The notes below the pieces were generated by a model. That model saw only the letters and a list, made by a program, of their open reading frames with translations. It made no database searches and was not told the origin of the DNA. Of a stretch of 64,000 nt of DNA, positions 29,429 to 39,296 are shown piece by piece (position 1 is the stretch's first letter; the number at the start of each line of letters is the position of its first letter). Made by a program: the position numbers and the translations under genes. Location: positions 682,001 to 746,000 of the forward strand of contig NZ_FLKH01000012.1 in assembly GCF_900086715.1 (NCBI RefSeq). Direction: 5' to 3'. Origin of the DNA: Gracilibacillus timonensis (GTDB lineage: Bacteria > Bacillota > Bacilli > Bacillales > Amphibacillaceae).

Positions 29429-31270
29429 ATGGCTAAATCAAAAAATATCCAACAGGGCACCCATAAACCGAGCCCCCACCTGAATAGGTTTTATTATCCA
29501 CTAGATCAAGCCGTGGAAAAGCCGTTTAACTGGAAACAAATGTTGCGATTATTAACCTATTTGAAACCATATGCCAAAGGATTATTGCCCGCAGCAATTG
29601 TTGCGATGCTGGTTTCTACGATTGTCAGGTTAGTGGTACCAGTAGTAATCGGTACTTGGGTAATCGATAAGGCAATTACAGAGCAAAACGTTTCTTTACT
29701 AACTTATTTGATTATCTTTGTGGCTGTATTATATTTAATAAGTTATTTGGCCAATCGATATCGTATTAAATGGGTGAATATATTAGGTCAACGCGTGATA
29801 TATGATTTGCGGGAGAGCTTGTTCACACATGTTCAGCGTTTATCTCATAATTTCTTTGATAAACGCTCTGCTGGTTCCATTTTGGTTAGGATTTTGAATG
29901 ACGTTAATTCATTACAGGAATTATTCACAAATGGGATCATTAATTTACTAATGGATGTCGTGATGTTGACAGGAATTATTGTGATTTTATTCGTGCTAAG
30001 CCCGCCGCTGGCTTTGGCTGTTCTGATTATTTTGCCAATTATGTTTTTCATCTCGACGAAGCTGCGACGAAAGATTCGTCGATCATGGCAAGATGTTCGT
30101 ATCCAGAAGTCACGACTAAATTCACACTTGAATGAAAGTATGCAAGGTATTCGTATTACGCAATCCTTCTCTCAAGAAAAGGAAAACACAGAATTTTTTA
30201 ATGGTGTTAATTCAGATAACTTTGAAAAAGAACGAGTTGCTATGAAAAAGAGTGCCTATTTTGGTCCTTTTGTGGAAATGAGTAATGCGGTTGGTACCGT
30301 CATCTTAATTTCTTATGGTGCTCATCTCATAATTTCTGGAAATATCGGAATTGGTGTTTTTGTCTCATTTGCCTTTTACCTAGGTATGTTTTGGGAGCCG
30401 ATCTCCAGATTGGGGCAAATCTACAATCAATTATTAGTTGCTATGGCATCCTCGGAACGTATTTTTGAGTTTTTAGATGAACAGCCAAATGTGGAAGAGA
30501 AAGAGAATGCTATGCCATTTAAGGATATGAAAGGGAATATTGTTTTTGACAAGGTGGAATTTTCTTATAATGAAGATCGTATAGCATTGCATGAGATCTC
30601 TTTGGAAATGAAACAAGGTCAGACTGTTGCATTAGTTGGTCATACCGGTTCAGGTAAATCGACAATTGCCAACTTAATTAGTCGTTTTTATGATCCTACC
30701 AATGGTAGAGTGCTTATTGATGGCTATGACCTTCGAGATATGCGATTAGATAGTTTAAGAACAAATATTTCTGTCGTTTTACAGGATACGTTTATTTTCT
30801 CGGGAACAATTAAAGAGAATATTCGGTTCGGAAGACCAGAAGCAAGTGATGAAGAGGTAAGAGATGCAGCCAAGGTAGTAGGAGCGGATGAATTTATTCA
30901 GCGCTTGGCAAATGGCTATGAAACCGAGGTAGAGGAGAGAGGGAATATTCTTTCTGCTGGAGAAAGACAGTTGCTTTCTTTTGCCCGGGCCTTATTGGCA
31001 GATCCTAAGATTTTGATTCTGGATGAGGCTACTGCCAGCATCGATACAGAAACAGAGGTCAAAATCCAGAAGGCGCTGCGCCGATTATTAGAGGGGCGGA
31101 CAGCAATAATGATTGCCCATCGTCTTTCAACGATTCGGGAGGCAGATAATATTATTGTGTTGGAACATGGAAAAATCTTAGAGCAAGGCAGTCATGATGA
31201 GCTCATGAAATACAAGGGCGAGTATTATGGTTTAGTACGATCTCAATTCGAGATGCTCGATGCACTATAA
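29429..31270 (+). CDS. ABC exporter half-transporter, catalytic partner subunit
   Basis: The 613-residue protein has an N-terminal extension of about 35 residues, six membrane helices and an ATPase domain with GHTGSGKS, signature LSAGERQL, Walker B LILDEATASID and MIAHR. The catalytic Glu is present, while the signature is altered from LSGGQ to LSAGE. This is complementary to the upstream subunit: one full ATP site forms from its Walker motifs and the LSGGQ of the partner. AGGAGG precedes the ATG. The pair resembles BmrCD and YknUV; which one is not certain. Confidence 0.88.
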   Translation: MAKSKNIQQGTHKPSPHLNRFYYPLDQAVEKPFNWKQMLRLLTYLKPYAKGLLPAAIVAMLVSTIVRLVVPVVIGTWVIDKAITEQNVSLLTYLIIFVAVLYLISYLANRYRIKWVNILGQRVIYDLRESLFTHVQRLSHNFFDKRSAGSILVRILNDVNSLQELFTNGIINLLMDVVMLTGIIVILFVLSPPLALAVLIILPIMFFISTKLRRKIRRSWQDVRIQKSRLNSHLNESMQGIRITQSFSQEKENTEFFNGVNSDNFEKERVAMKKSAYFGPFVEMSNAVGTVILISYGAHLIISGNIGIGVFVSFAFYLGMFWEPISRLGQIYNQLLVAMASSERIFEFLDEQPNVEEKENAMPFKDMKGNIVFDKVEFSYNEDRIALHEISLEMKQGQTVALVGHTGSGKSTIANLISRFYDPTNGRVLIDGYDLRDMRLDSLRTNISVVLQDTFIFSGTIKENIRFGRPEASDEEVRDAAKVVGADEFIQRLANGYETEVEERGNILSAGERQLLSFARALLADPKILILDEATASIDTETEVKIQKALRRLLEGRTAIMIAHRLSTIREADNIIVLEHGKILEQGSHDELMKYKGEYYGLVRSQFEMLDAL

Positions 31271-31278
31271 AAGACAGC

Positions 31279-31317
31279 GAAAGAAGCTAGTACACGAAGC
31301 TAGCTTCTTTCTTTTTA
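31279..31317 (+). terminator. terminator after the ABC operon
   Basis: GAAAGAAGCTAG pairs with CTAGCTTCTTTC and is followed by TTTT. It directly borders repeat copy C. Confidence 0.85.
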
Positions 31318-31645
31318 TCTTGGAAAGTATATTAGTTCTTGGATTAGGATTTGAAATGATGTTGACCTAGAACGAATCGCGATATCGATACGTTGGCTGA
31401 TGTAAAGTAGCAGGGCCATCTATTCCATGTCGTAAAGCTGATTGTTTGCCAGTGCTAGCAGATAAAACGATGAAACTCAACACTCCGTAAAGGACACTAC
31501 TTAACATCACCCGTCTTATTGGTAGTCAGTATTTTCTTTTGATGATATAAGTGGAATAAAATCATTTCTCATGGATCGGATAGGTGCTCTTGATCAGGAA
31601 ATCATGTGAGCAAAGACTTGCTTGTCACACGTTTTTCTTATCTTG
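31318..31645 (+). repeat. mosaic intergenic repeat, copy C (with 136-bp module)
   Basis: The left flank is TTAGGATTTGAAATGATGTTGACC. The module (31386-31521) has ends CGATACG/CTTATTG and arms GATGTAAAGTAG and CTACTTAACATCA. The right flank keeps GATGATATAAGTGG and GGTGCTCTTGATC, then jumps to AGGAAATCATG and GCAAAGACTTGCTTGTCACACG. The jump is at a GATC that could have served for a short-homology deletion. From 31646 to 31842 only the ktrC promoter zone is present. Confidence 0.85.
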
Positions 31646-31842
31646 GTAACTATATAAATTGCAGTTTCATCCCTCACCTATTTTAGCGTTAATATACCGA
31701 CCGGATCTGCGCTTGGTTTTACACATCTAACCCAGTTGTCGGAAGTAAAGGACTTTTTATAAACCATATTAACAGAAACTATGTACGTTTTCTGTCTGAT
31801 TTGTGATAGAATATCAATGATAATGATTGTGGAGGAATTTGT

Positions 31843-32517
31843 ATGAAACGAGAATTTGCCGTAATTGGCTTAGGACGATTTGGCGGCAGTATTTGCCGAG
31901 AACTTAGTGCAGAAGGCATGGATGTGTTAGCTATTGACAAACAAGAGGATAAGGTAAAGGAATTTAAAAATATTGCTGCCTATGCTGTAATAGCTGATAC
32001 TACGGATGAAGAAGTCTTAAAGGAACTAGGGGTCAGAAATATTGATCATGTCATTGTAGCAATCGGAGATGATATACAATCGAGTATACTTACGACATTA
32101 ATGCTTAAGGAATTGGGTATTAAGAAAATTACGGTCAAGGCCCAGAACGATTACCATGAAAAAGTGTTAAATAAAATTGGCGCAGATTTTGTTGTTCACC
32201 CAGAGCGTGACATGGGCAGAAGGATTGCCCATAATATTATTTCAACCAATATTTTAGACCATCTTGAATTATCCGATGATCATAGTATCGTGGAAGTTAA
32301 AGTCGGAGAAAAAATGCATGGCCGTTCTCTGTTAGATCTAGATATCAGGGCTCAGTTTGGGTGTAACGTCGTTGCCATTAAAGAGGGAACGCAGAAGAAA
32401 ATAAATGTATCACCAACCGCTGATCAACATTTGGACGAGAATGATGTGCTGATCATTATTGGAGCAGATAAAGATATATCCCGATTTGAGCAAGAATTAG
32501 TAGTGGAGAATGAATAG
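31843..32517 (+). CDS. ktrC: Ktr potassium uptake system gating subunit KtrC
   Basis: KtrC is a cytosolic RCK ring that gates a membrane KtrB/KtrD K+ channel and responds to nucleotides and c-di-AMP. The 224-residue protein has an RCK_N Rossmann domain (GLGRFGGSICREL, acidic ligand D in AIDKQ) and an RCK_C domain (about 140-220) that binds c-di-AMP in homologues. It aligns with B. subtilis KtrC rather than KtrA, and its place before rnjA matches. GGAGGAATTT precedes the ATG. No KtrD gene or c-di-AMP riboswitch is next to it. Confidence 0.93.
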   Translation: MKREFAVIGLGRFGGSICRELSAEGMDVLAIDKQEDKVKEFKNIAAYAVIADTTDEEVLKELGVRNIDHVIVAIGDDIQSSILTTLMLKELGIKKITVKAQNDYHEKVLNKIGADFVVHPERDMGRRIAHNIISTNILDHLELSDDHSIVEVKVGEKMHGRSLLDLDIRAQFGCNVVAIKEGTQKKINVSPTADQHLDENDVLIIIGADKDISRFEQELVVENE

Positions 32518-32526
32518 TGGAACAAG

Positions 32527-32562
32527 AAAAGCAGGCTGTTTTTATTTATCAGCCTGCTTTTC
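32527..32562. terminator. bidirectional terminator between ktrC and rnjA
   Basis: AAAAGCAGGCTG pairs with CAGCCTGCTTTT. T-rich ends on both strands suit the convergent genes. Confidence 0.85.
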
Positions 32563-32567
32563 TGTCT

Positions 32568-34235
32568 TTACACTTCCATAATAATAGGTAAAATCATTGG
32601 TCGACGTTTCGTTTTATCGTGTAAGAATGGTGCAATCGTGTCCGTGATTTCATTCTTTATTTCAGACCATTGGGTTGTACGACGCTCCATTACTTTATTT
32701 AAATGCTTAGAGACAAGTTTTTGTGCCTCATTAATAAGGTCCTCGGACTCTCTCATGTATACAAAACCACGAGAAATAATGTCTGGACCAGAAGCAATTT
32801 TAAATTCTTTCATATTAATACTTACAACAACAATAACTAATCCTTCTTCAGATAGGATGCGGCGATCACGCAATACAATATTACCAATATCACCAATGCC
32901 ACTTCCGTCCACGTAAATGGCACCTGAAGGGATTTTTCCAGCTATTTGACCACTATCCTTGCTTAAAGCCAATACTTCTCCATTGTCCATAATAAAACAA
33001 TCCTTAGGGGAGATGCCACAGCTGTCCGCAAGTTTGGTATGTTCCTTCAACATGCGGTATTCCCCATGAATCGGCATAAAGAATTTAGGTTGAATCAAGC
33101 GTAACATTAATTTTTGTTCTTGTTGCCCACCGTGTCCAGAAGTATGGATATCGTTAAGTGGTCCATGAATAACTTCGGCACCTGCTCGATATAACTGGTT
33201 TATAATGCGACTGACACTTAATGTATTTCCAGGGATTGGCGAAGAGGAAAATACAACAGTGTCGCCAGGAATAATCTGAATCTGACGGTGTGTTCCATTG
33301 GCAATTCTTGATAAGGCTGCCATCGGTTCTCCTTGCGAACCGGTACAAAGGATCGTTATTTCATCAGCAGGGATCTGATTGATTTGATGCGCGTCAATAA
33401 AGGTATTCTTAGGTGCGCGAATATAACCTAATTCTTGACCAATTTTAATGGAACTTTCCATACTTCGGCCGAATACGGCTACTTTCCGATTATTTTTCAC
33501 CGCAGCTTCGACCACTTGCTGCAAACGATGGATATTAGACGCAAACGTCGCAAATATAAGTCTGCCATCCACTCTAGAGAAAATATCATTAATACTGTCG
33601 CCAACTACGCGTTCGGATAAAGTAAAGCCAGGGACTTCACTGTTTGTACTATCTGATAACAGACAGAGTACACCTTCCTTTCCAATCTCTGCCATTTTGG
33701 CCAGATTAGCAGGTTCTCCAACAGGGGTGAAGTCAAACTTGAAGTCACCTGTATGGACGATATTACCTGGAGGTGTTTTTACTACAATACCGTAAGAATC
33801 GGGAATACTATGTGTCGTTCGGAAAAAGGACACAGAGGTCTTTCTAAATTTAATCACATCCTCTTCTTGAAAAGGATAAAGTTTGGCATTTCTTAACAAT
33901 CCATGCTCATCCAATTTATTTCGAATAAGTCCAATTGCTAATTTACCAGCATAAATAGGCACATTAATTTCACGCAGTAGATAAGGGACACCACCAATAT
34001 GGTCTTCATGACCGTGGGTGATAAATAACCCTTTAATCTTATCTTGATTTTGCACTAAATAGGTGTAATCAGGAATGACATAATCAATCCCTAATAATTC
34101 ATCCTCAGGGAATTTAATACCGGCATCAATCAAGATAATTTCATCTTGAAATTGAACACCATACGTGTTTTTGCCGATTTCTCCTAAGCCACCTAGCGCA
34201 AAAATAGCTGTTTGATCATTCTTTACAAACTTCAT
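32568..34235 (-). CDS. rnjA: ribonuclease J1
   Basis: RNase J1 is the 5'-3' exonuclease and endonuclease central to mRNA decay and 16S rRNA maturation in Bacillus. The 555-residue metallo-beta-lactamase/beta-CASP protein shows [11 protein letters not shown] (about 72-82), HTGDFKFD, the beta-CASP insert with TGSQGEP, and HTSGHGG, plus the C-terminal dimerisation domain. It lies 3 bp downstream of rpoY, the conserved order in Bacillaceae. RnjB is a paralogue, but gene position and sequence fit J1. Confidence 0.95.
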   Translation of the reverse strand: MKFVKNDQTAIFALGGLGEIGKNTYGVQFQDEIILIDAGIKFPEDELLGIDYVIPDYTYLVQNQDKIKGLFITHGHEDHIGGVPYLLREINVPIYAGKLAIGLIRNKLDEHGLLRNAKLYPFQEEDVIKFRKTSVSFFRTTHSIPDSYGIVVKTPPGNIVHTGDFKFDFTPVGEPANLAKMAEIGKEGVLCLLSDSTNSEVPGFTLSERVVGDSINDIFSRVDGRLIFATFASNIHRLQQVVEAAVKNNRKVAVFGRSMESSIKIGQELGYIRAPKNTFIDAHQINQIPADEITILCTGSQGEPMAALSRIANGTHRQIQIIPGDTVVFSSSPIPGNTLSVSRIINQLYRAGAEVIHGPLNDIHTSGHGGQQEQKLMLRLIQPKFFMPIHGEYRMLKEHTKLADSCGISPKDCFIMDNGEVLALSKDSGQIAGKIPSGAIYVDGSGIGDIGNIVLRDRRILSEEGLVIVVVSINMKEFKIASGPDIISRGFVYMRESEDLINEAQKLVSKHLNKVMERRTTQWSEIKNEITDTIAPFLHDKTKRRPMILPIIMEV

Positions 34236-34238
34236 CTG

Positions 34239-34448
34239 CTATGCATTCTCCACTTGAAAGTGAGGAGATTGTTGTTCATAAGCTAGATGTGCCCCTTCTA
34301 AGCGTTGGATGAACTCAATGTTAATTTGTTGATCTTTTAAAATTTCACGTACTTTGCGTTCAGATTCTGCTTCGATATATTTACTTTTGGTATGTTCTCG
34401 TACAGGAATTTCTGCCGCATTTTCTTGATATAGTACTTTGAAAATCAT
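34239..34448 (-). CDS. rpoY: RNA polymerase epsilon subunit (RpoY/YkzG)
   Basis: The 69-residue protein matches the epsilon subunit of Firmicutes RNA polymerase: VLYQENAAEIPVREHTKSKYIEA and REILKDQQINIEFIQ, ending in EQQSPHFQV. Epsilon is an accessory polymerase subunit; in Bacillus stearothermophilus its fold resembles the phage inhibitor Gp2. Some work suggests a link to transcription/replication conflicts. GGAGAG precedes the ATG. It is cotranscribed with rnjA (3-bp gap), pairing RNA synthesis and decay. Confidence 0.92.
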   Translation of the reverse strand: MIFKVLYQENAAEIPVREHTKSKYIEAESERKVREILKDQQINIEFIQRLEGAHLAYEQQSPHFQVENA

Positions 34449-34486
34449 GTTATCTCTCCTTTTGATTAATATTTATTCCGTATTTG

Positions 34487-34615
34487 TTATCCGATTTTAC
34501 GATGTTCCGATTGGTTGTAGTATTCACTAGAACGATTTATTGTAGTTGGTACACGTTTTCTCCGTAACGCTTCACGCATGCGACGTTTTAATTTCTCTTT
34601 TAAACGTTTTAACAT
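34487..34615 (-). CDS. 42-residue very basic hypothetical protein
   Basis: This short frame upstream of rpoY starts at ATG 34615 with AAGGAG 11 bp before it. It encodes 42 residues: an Arg/Lys-rich amphipathic N-half (LKRLKEKLKRRMREALRRKR) and a polar Ser/Tyr/Asn-rich tail ending HRKIG. It has no hydrophobic helix. The gap to rpoY is 38 bp, so it could be the first gene of the rpoY-rnjA operon. I know no family. The charge suggests RNA, DNA or membrane binding, which is inference only. Confidence 0.5.
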   Translation of the reverse strand: MLKRLKEKLKRRMREALRRKRVPTTINRSSEYYNQSEHRKIG

Positions 34616-34969
34616 TGTACTGCCAACTCCTTTCTATAATGGTATGTAAATAGAAAGAAATGCAAGTATTCAACGAACCGATCCAATCCCTATTACTTAT
34701 AGTATAGTATGAATCCAATAAATTTGAAACAAAAAAGCAAAAATTCTTCAATTAATTATTTATTTAGGTAGAGAAATGGGGCAAAGAAATGAACGAAATG
34801 CCTATTGGTATGATCAAAAATTGACCAAGTGCTTGGCGATAGAACCAGGAAAAGAGGTGGTCGTTGTAATAGGTGATTTTGCTGGCTTATCTGTGCTCCC
34901 GTTTCATCTTGATTTTTTTTGTGTGTTTATAGTGTTGGCTTTGATAAATATACTTATTCCTATGATTCA

Positions 34970-34978
34970 TGGTATAAT
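34970..34978 (+). promoter_or_regulatory. extended -10 promoter of ykrA
   Basis: TGGTATAAT (TG-N-TATAAT) lies about 28 bp before the ykrA start codon. No clear -35 is needed for an extended -10. The stretch 34616-35005 holds this promoter and no convincing gene. Confidence 0.5.
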
Positions 34979-35005
34979 GACGAAGAAATATAAATTGAAT
35001 AGAGG

Positions 35006-35791
35006 ATGAGGCAGTTGGAACAAAAAATAGTATTTCTTGACATTGATGACACGATTCTGGATCATCGCAAACAAATTCCCCAAGCAACACGCAAGGCTGT
35101 TGAACAGCTGCATAATAATGGTGTTATTGTCTCCATCGCAACGGGAAGGGCACCATTTATGATTCAAGATATCTTAAAAGAATTACAAATTTCATCACAT
35201 ATTACCTTTAACGGACAACATGTTGTACATAATAACGAGATTATTTATCGTAATCCGATTGATTCTTCGGTTGTACAAGCATTGACGACATTTAGCATGG
35301 AAAACGATCATCCATTGGTTTATCAGAGTGACCATGATATGCGATCCAACGTTAGTGAAAGTTCTTTTATAGAAAAAGGTATGAATAGTTTAAAATTAAA
35401 ACACCCGCTAATCGATGAAGATTATTATAATAAACATGATATTTTTCAAGTGCTGCTATTTAATGAAAAATCGGAGCAAGGTGCATATGAAGATAAATTT
35501 GATCAACTTCGCTTTGTAAGATGGCACGAGTTTTCCTGTGATGTATTACCAGGCAATGGTTCTAAGGCCCATGGGATCAAAGAATTCGTGAAGATACTAG
35601 GTATAAAATGGGAAAATACATATGCCTTCGGTGATGGTTTGAATGATATTGAGATGATAGAAAGCGTTCATACAGGGGTCGCCATGGGAAATGCCATGCC
35701 AGAAGTGAAGAAAGTTGCTGATCTTATTACAGAAAATGTCGAGAATAATGGCCTTAGCAGAGCAATGCGGCAATTGGGATTAATTGATTAA
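35006..35791 (+). CDS. ykrA: HAD-superfamily phosphatase, Cof-like (YkrA)
   Basis: The 261-residue HAD phosphatase of subclass IIB has motif I FLDIDDTILD (nucleophile Asp about 11), motif II IATGRAPF and motif III/IV GDGLNDIEMIE. It matches B. subtilis YkrA, including VRWHEFSCDVLPGNGSKAHGI. Two starts are possible: ATG 35006 or TTG 35015; the second leaves GAGG at better spacing. Substrate unknown. Its place between rpoY and def is conserved. Confidence 0.9.
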   Translation: MRQLEQKIVFLDIDDTILDHRKQIPQATRKAVEQLHNNGVIVSIATGRAPFMIQDILKELQISSHITFNGQHVVHNNEIIYRNPIDSSVVQALTTFSMENDHPLVYQSDHDMRSNVSESSFIEKGMNSLKLKHPLIDEDYYNKHDIFQVLLFNEKSEQGAYEDKFDQLRFVRWHEFSCDVLPGNGSKAHGIKEFVKILGIKWENTYAFGDGLNDIEMIESVHTGVAMGNAMPEVKKVADLITENVENNGLSRAMRQLGLID

Positions 35792-35940
35792 GAAAATAAG
35801 AAAACCGTAAAAAACCCCGATTGGTTCATGCAAAAATCGGATGTGTTACATCATCTAACGGATTGGCCTTTCTATATTGTACAAGGTCAAAATTATTGCA
35901 AATCCAAGGCTGCCAAGAATTTTATAATTTCTTGTCTTAG

Positions 35941-35981
35941 AACAAAGAAGCTGGTCAGCATGGCTGATCAGCTTCTTTGTA
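35941..35981. terminator. bidirectional terminator between ykrA and def
   Basis: ACAAAGAAGCTG pairs perfectly with CAGCTTCTTTGT, extended by GTCAGC/GCTGAT. It lies 2 bp from the def stop. A second, weaker CCGATT/AATCGG stem lies at 35818-35840. Confidence 0.8.
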
Positions 35982-35982
35982 T

Positions 35983-36534
35983 CTATTCGATGGCTTTGGA
36001 GTTCTCAGGTACAGTAAAGGGAGCCTCACTATTTATTCGATCATAGAACATGACACCATTTAAATGATCAATCTCATGCTGAAAAACAATGGCAGCATAA
36101 CCTTTCAGTTTTAATTTCAATTCCTCACCATTCAAATCTGTTGCTTTTACCGTAATGCGTTGATACCGTGGCACGTATCCGGGTACTTCGCGGTCCACAG
36201 ATAGACAGCCTTCACCACCTGCTAAATAAGATAACGCCACAGAATGGCTCACAATTTTGGGATTGAACAATCCATAGCTATATTGTGTTTCCTCAAAATC
36301 TTGAAAGTGCACCGCAATCATTCGTTTGGAAATACCAATTTGCGGAGCGGCCAGACCAACACCAGCACGTAATTGATAGGCATTGGCAAGCTCCTCGTCT
36401 TGACTGTTCTTCAGAAATTGCAGCATCTCAGCTAAGGTATTTTTTTCTTCTTCAGTTGGCGGCAATTCCACAGCCTCAGCTACCTGGTTTAATATGGGAT
36501 CGCCCTCTCGTAGGATATCTTTCATCGTAATCAT
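35983..36534 (-). CDS. def: peptide deformylase
   Basis: Def removes the formyl group from nascent proteins, a Fe2+/Zn2+ enzyme. The 183-residue type 2 form shows motif 1 [10 protein letters not shown], motif 2 EGCLSV (metal Cys) and motif 3 QHEIDHLNG (two His and catalytic Glu). The ATG at 36534 is chosen with GAGAGGTG upstream; the GTG four codons earlier lies in that site. The length and the insertion between motifs fit Gram-positive type 2 enzymes. Confidence 0.95.
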   Translation of the reverse strand: MITMKDILREGDPILNQVAEAVELPPTEEEKNTLAEMLQFLKNSQDEELANAYQLRAGVGLAAPQIGISKRMIAVHFQDFEETQYSYGLFNPKIVSHSVALSYLAGGEGCLSVDREVPGYVPRYQRITVKATDLNGEELKLKLKGYAAIVFQHEIDHLNGVMFYDRINSEAPFTVPENSKAIE

Positions 36535-36884
36535 TTTGCTATTCACCTCTCATTTATCGCAATTCTAACCATCCAGTTGGGAAATAAATTTGCAGGGTCA
36601 TGCCAATTTATTTTGCTTCTAGTACCCACAAGCACCCATCTAATAAAGTTTAAGCGGGGAATAACTAATAGGTTATGCTATCCAATAAGGGGGTGAGAAG
36701 ACCCTTGCTGAAGGTAAGTTTCACTGTATCACCATCATATATTATAACGAAAAAACTTTCAAAAATATAGAATTTCTCGGTAAATTCAGCTAATGCTTTA
36801 ACAGATAGAGGGTGCTGTGTTATAATTAAAAAGGTTAAATGAGGAAATGGCATATGTTATTACTATAGGAGGATATGGAGACTT

Positions 36885-37529
36885 ATGAAGAACGTGGTTT
36901 ATGGCGGTATATTATTGATGCTATTTTTGGTGGGGTGCAGTGGTCAATCGGTCGCTAATAATATGTATGACCACTTAGAGAAAACCGTTGAATTAGAGCA
37001 GCCCTTTGCAGAACAGCAAGATACTTTTACACAGTTAGAAAATGAAGAACAAGAGCTATATAACCAAATTATAGAATTGTCTTCAGAAGAAATGGATCAG
37101 ATTCAGTCTTTGTCAGAAGAAGCATTATCGACTATTGACGAGAGAAGAGATCTGTTGAGTACAGAAAAAGATAGTATGGATGAAGCGAAAGAAGAATTTT
37201 CTAATGTAAAAGATGAAGTAGGTGAATTAGAAGAAGGTCCTAAAGAGCCTGCGGAAGAGATGATACAAACGATGGATGAAAGATATAATACATACGAGCA
37301 ATTAAATGAGGCTTACGCTGCTGCTTTAGATCAAGATACCGCATTATATGAAATGATGATGGAAGAAGAGTTAACAGAAGATGAATTAAAAGAACAAATT
37401 GATCAAGTGAATCAATCGTATGATGAGATCATTAGCTTGAATGAACAATTCAATGAGCTAACGGATGCTTACAATGACCAAAAACAAACTTTTTATGAAG
37501 CAACAGATTTAAATATTAGCTTTGAATAG
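36885..37529 (+). CDS. ykyA: YkyA-like cell-wall-binding lipoprotein
   Basis: The 214-residue lipoprotein has lipobox LVGC (about Cys 18) and is otherwise strongly helical, rich in Glu, Asp and Gln, consistent with long coiled coils (about 25-205). It belongs to the YkyA family (putative cell-wall binding lipoproteins), and its place between def and pdhA agrees with B. subtilis. AGGAGG precedes the ATG. The function is unknown; it should be anchored on the outer membrane face. Confidence 0.85.
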   Translation: MKNVVYGGILLMLFLVGCSGQSVANNMYDHLEKTVELEQPFAEQQDTFTQLENEEQELYNQIIELSSEEMDQIQSLSEEALSTIDERRDLLSTEKDSMDEAKEEFSNVKDEVGELEEGPKEPAEEMIQTMDERYNTYEQLNEAYAAALDQDTALYEMMMEEELTEDELKEQIDQVNQSYDEIISLNEQFNELTDAYNDQKQTFYEATDLNISFE

Positions 37530-37534
37530 ACAGG

Positions 37535-37575
37535 AAAGGCATGGGTGTTTCGACCAAACACTTATGCCTTCTTTT
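37535..37575 (+). terminator. terminator after ykyA
   Basis: AAGGCAT and GTGTTT arms pair with AAACAC and ATGCCTT and are followed by CTTTT. It abuts repeat copy D. Confidence 0.75.
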
Positions 37576-37866
37576 ATAAGCAAATAAAGTAAATAACCCT
37601 TGGTATAATAGGACTTGAAATGATGTTGAACTGGAACGAATCGCCTTATCGGTAGTCAGCATGTTCTTTTGATGATATAAGTGGAATGAAATCATGCCTC
37701 ATGGATCGGATAGGTGCTCTTGATCCATTTACGCGAATGGATCAAATGAGGTACTAGCAGGAAACGATGCAAGCAAAGACTTGCTTGTCACACGTTTTTG
37801 TTACATTTATACGTTCAACGTATATAGTACTAAAGGAACAGGTGGAGTTTGCCAGTTTTTTCTGTT
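37571..37866 (+). repeat. mosaic intergenic repeat, copy D (module lost)
   Basis: The left flank TTGGTATAATAGGACTTGAAATGATGTTGAACTGGAACGAATCG is joined directly to CCTTATCGGTAGTCAGC, the right edge of the module. Thus the 135-bp palindrome is missing except for its last bases. The right flank is complete, down to AACGTATATAGTACTAAAGG and a degenerate GGTGGAGTTTGCC end. It is a natural comparison for copies A-C. Confidence 0.85.
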
Positions 37867-37913
37867 GTTATTCAAAATAGTACAGTGCAAAAAATATAAT
37901 GAAACAGATTTTA

Positions 37914-37927
37914 AGAAAACGCTTTTA
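37914..37927. promoter_or_regulatory. cre-like (CcpA) site upstream of pdh
   Basis: AGAAAACGCTTTTA matches the cre consensus TGWAARCGYTWNCW at 12 of 14 positions. It lies about 60 bp before the pdh -35. Binding is inferred only. Confidence 0.35.
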
Positions 37928-37986
37928 ATCATTATTGGAACTTCGCTTTCGCAATAATAATGTTAAAAAAATTTATTGCAAAGTGT

Positions 37987-38015
37987 TTGACCAATGTACA
38001 TTGATAAGCTAAACT
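37987..38015 (+). promoter_or_regulatory. sigma-A promoter of the pdh operon
   Basis: TTGACC and TAAACT are spaced by 17 bp, the best promoter in the window. It predicts an AT-rich untranslated leader of about 190 nt before pdhA. Confidence 0.7.
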
Positions 38016-38204
38016 ATATAAGAGTAATAATTGTACCAATAATTTTATTATATTTTTATGTAACAGCTTCTAGCTTACATAGAATGTTTAATTTTTTGTG
38101 ATAAAGGTATAACAGTAATAAAAACTTTTGGTACAGATTTTCTAATTTTTTGGGGAAGCTAAATTTGATTCATTAAATTTTTGTTATAAGGAAGGAAGAG
38201 GTGA

Positions 38205-39293
<1,089 letters not shown>

Positions 39294-39296
39294 ATC

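Noticed and set aside
34776-35009. 77-codon frame upstream of ykrA with one hydrophobic segment
   Set aside because: The ribosome binding site is weak, the ykrA extended -10 promoter lies inside it, and B. subtilis has no gene at this place. It cannot be excluded but is not supported.
35828-36046. 72-codon plus-strand frame
   Set aside because: It overlaps the ykrA/def terminator and the antisense of def.
36665-36853. 62-codon minus-strand frame between def and ykyA
   Set aside because: It covers the ykyA promoter region and has no ribosome binding site or family pattern.
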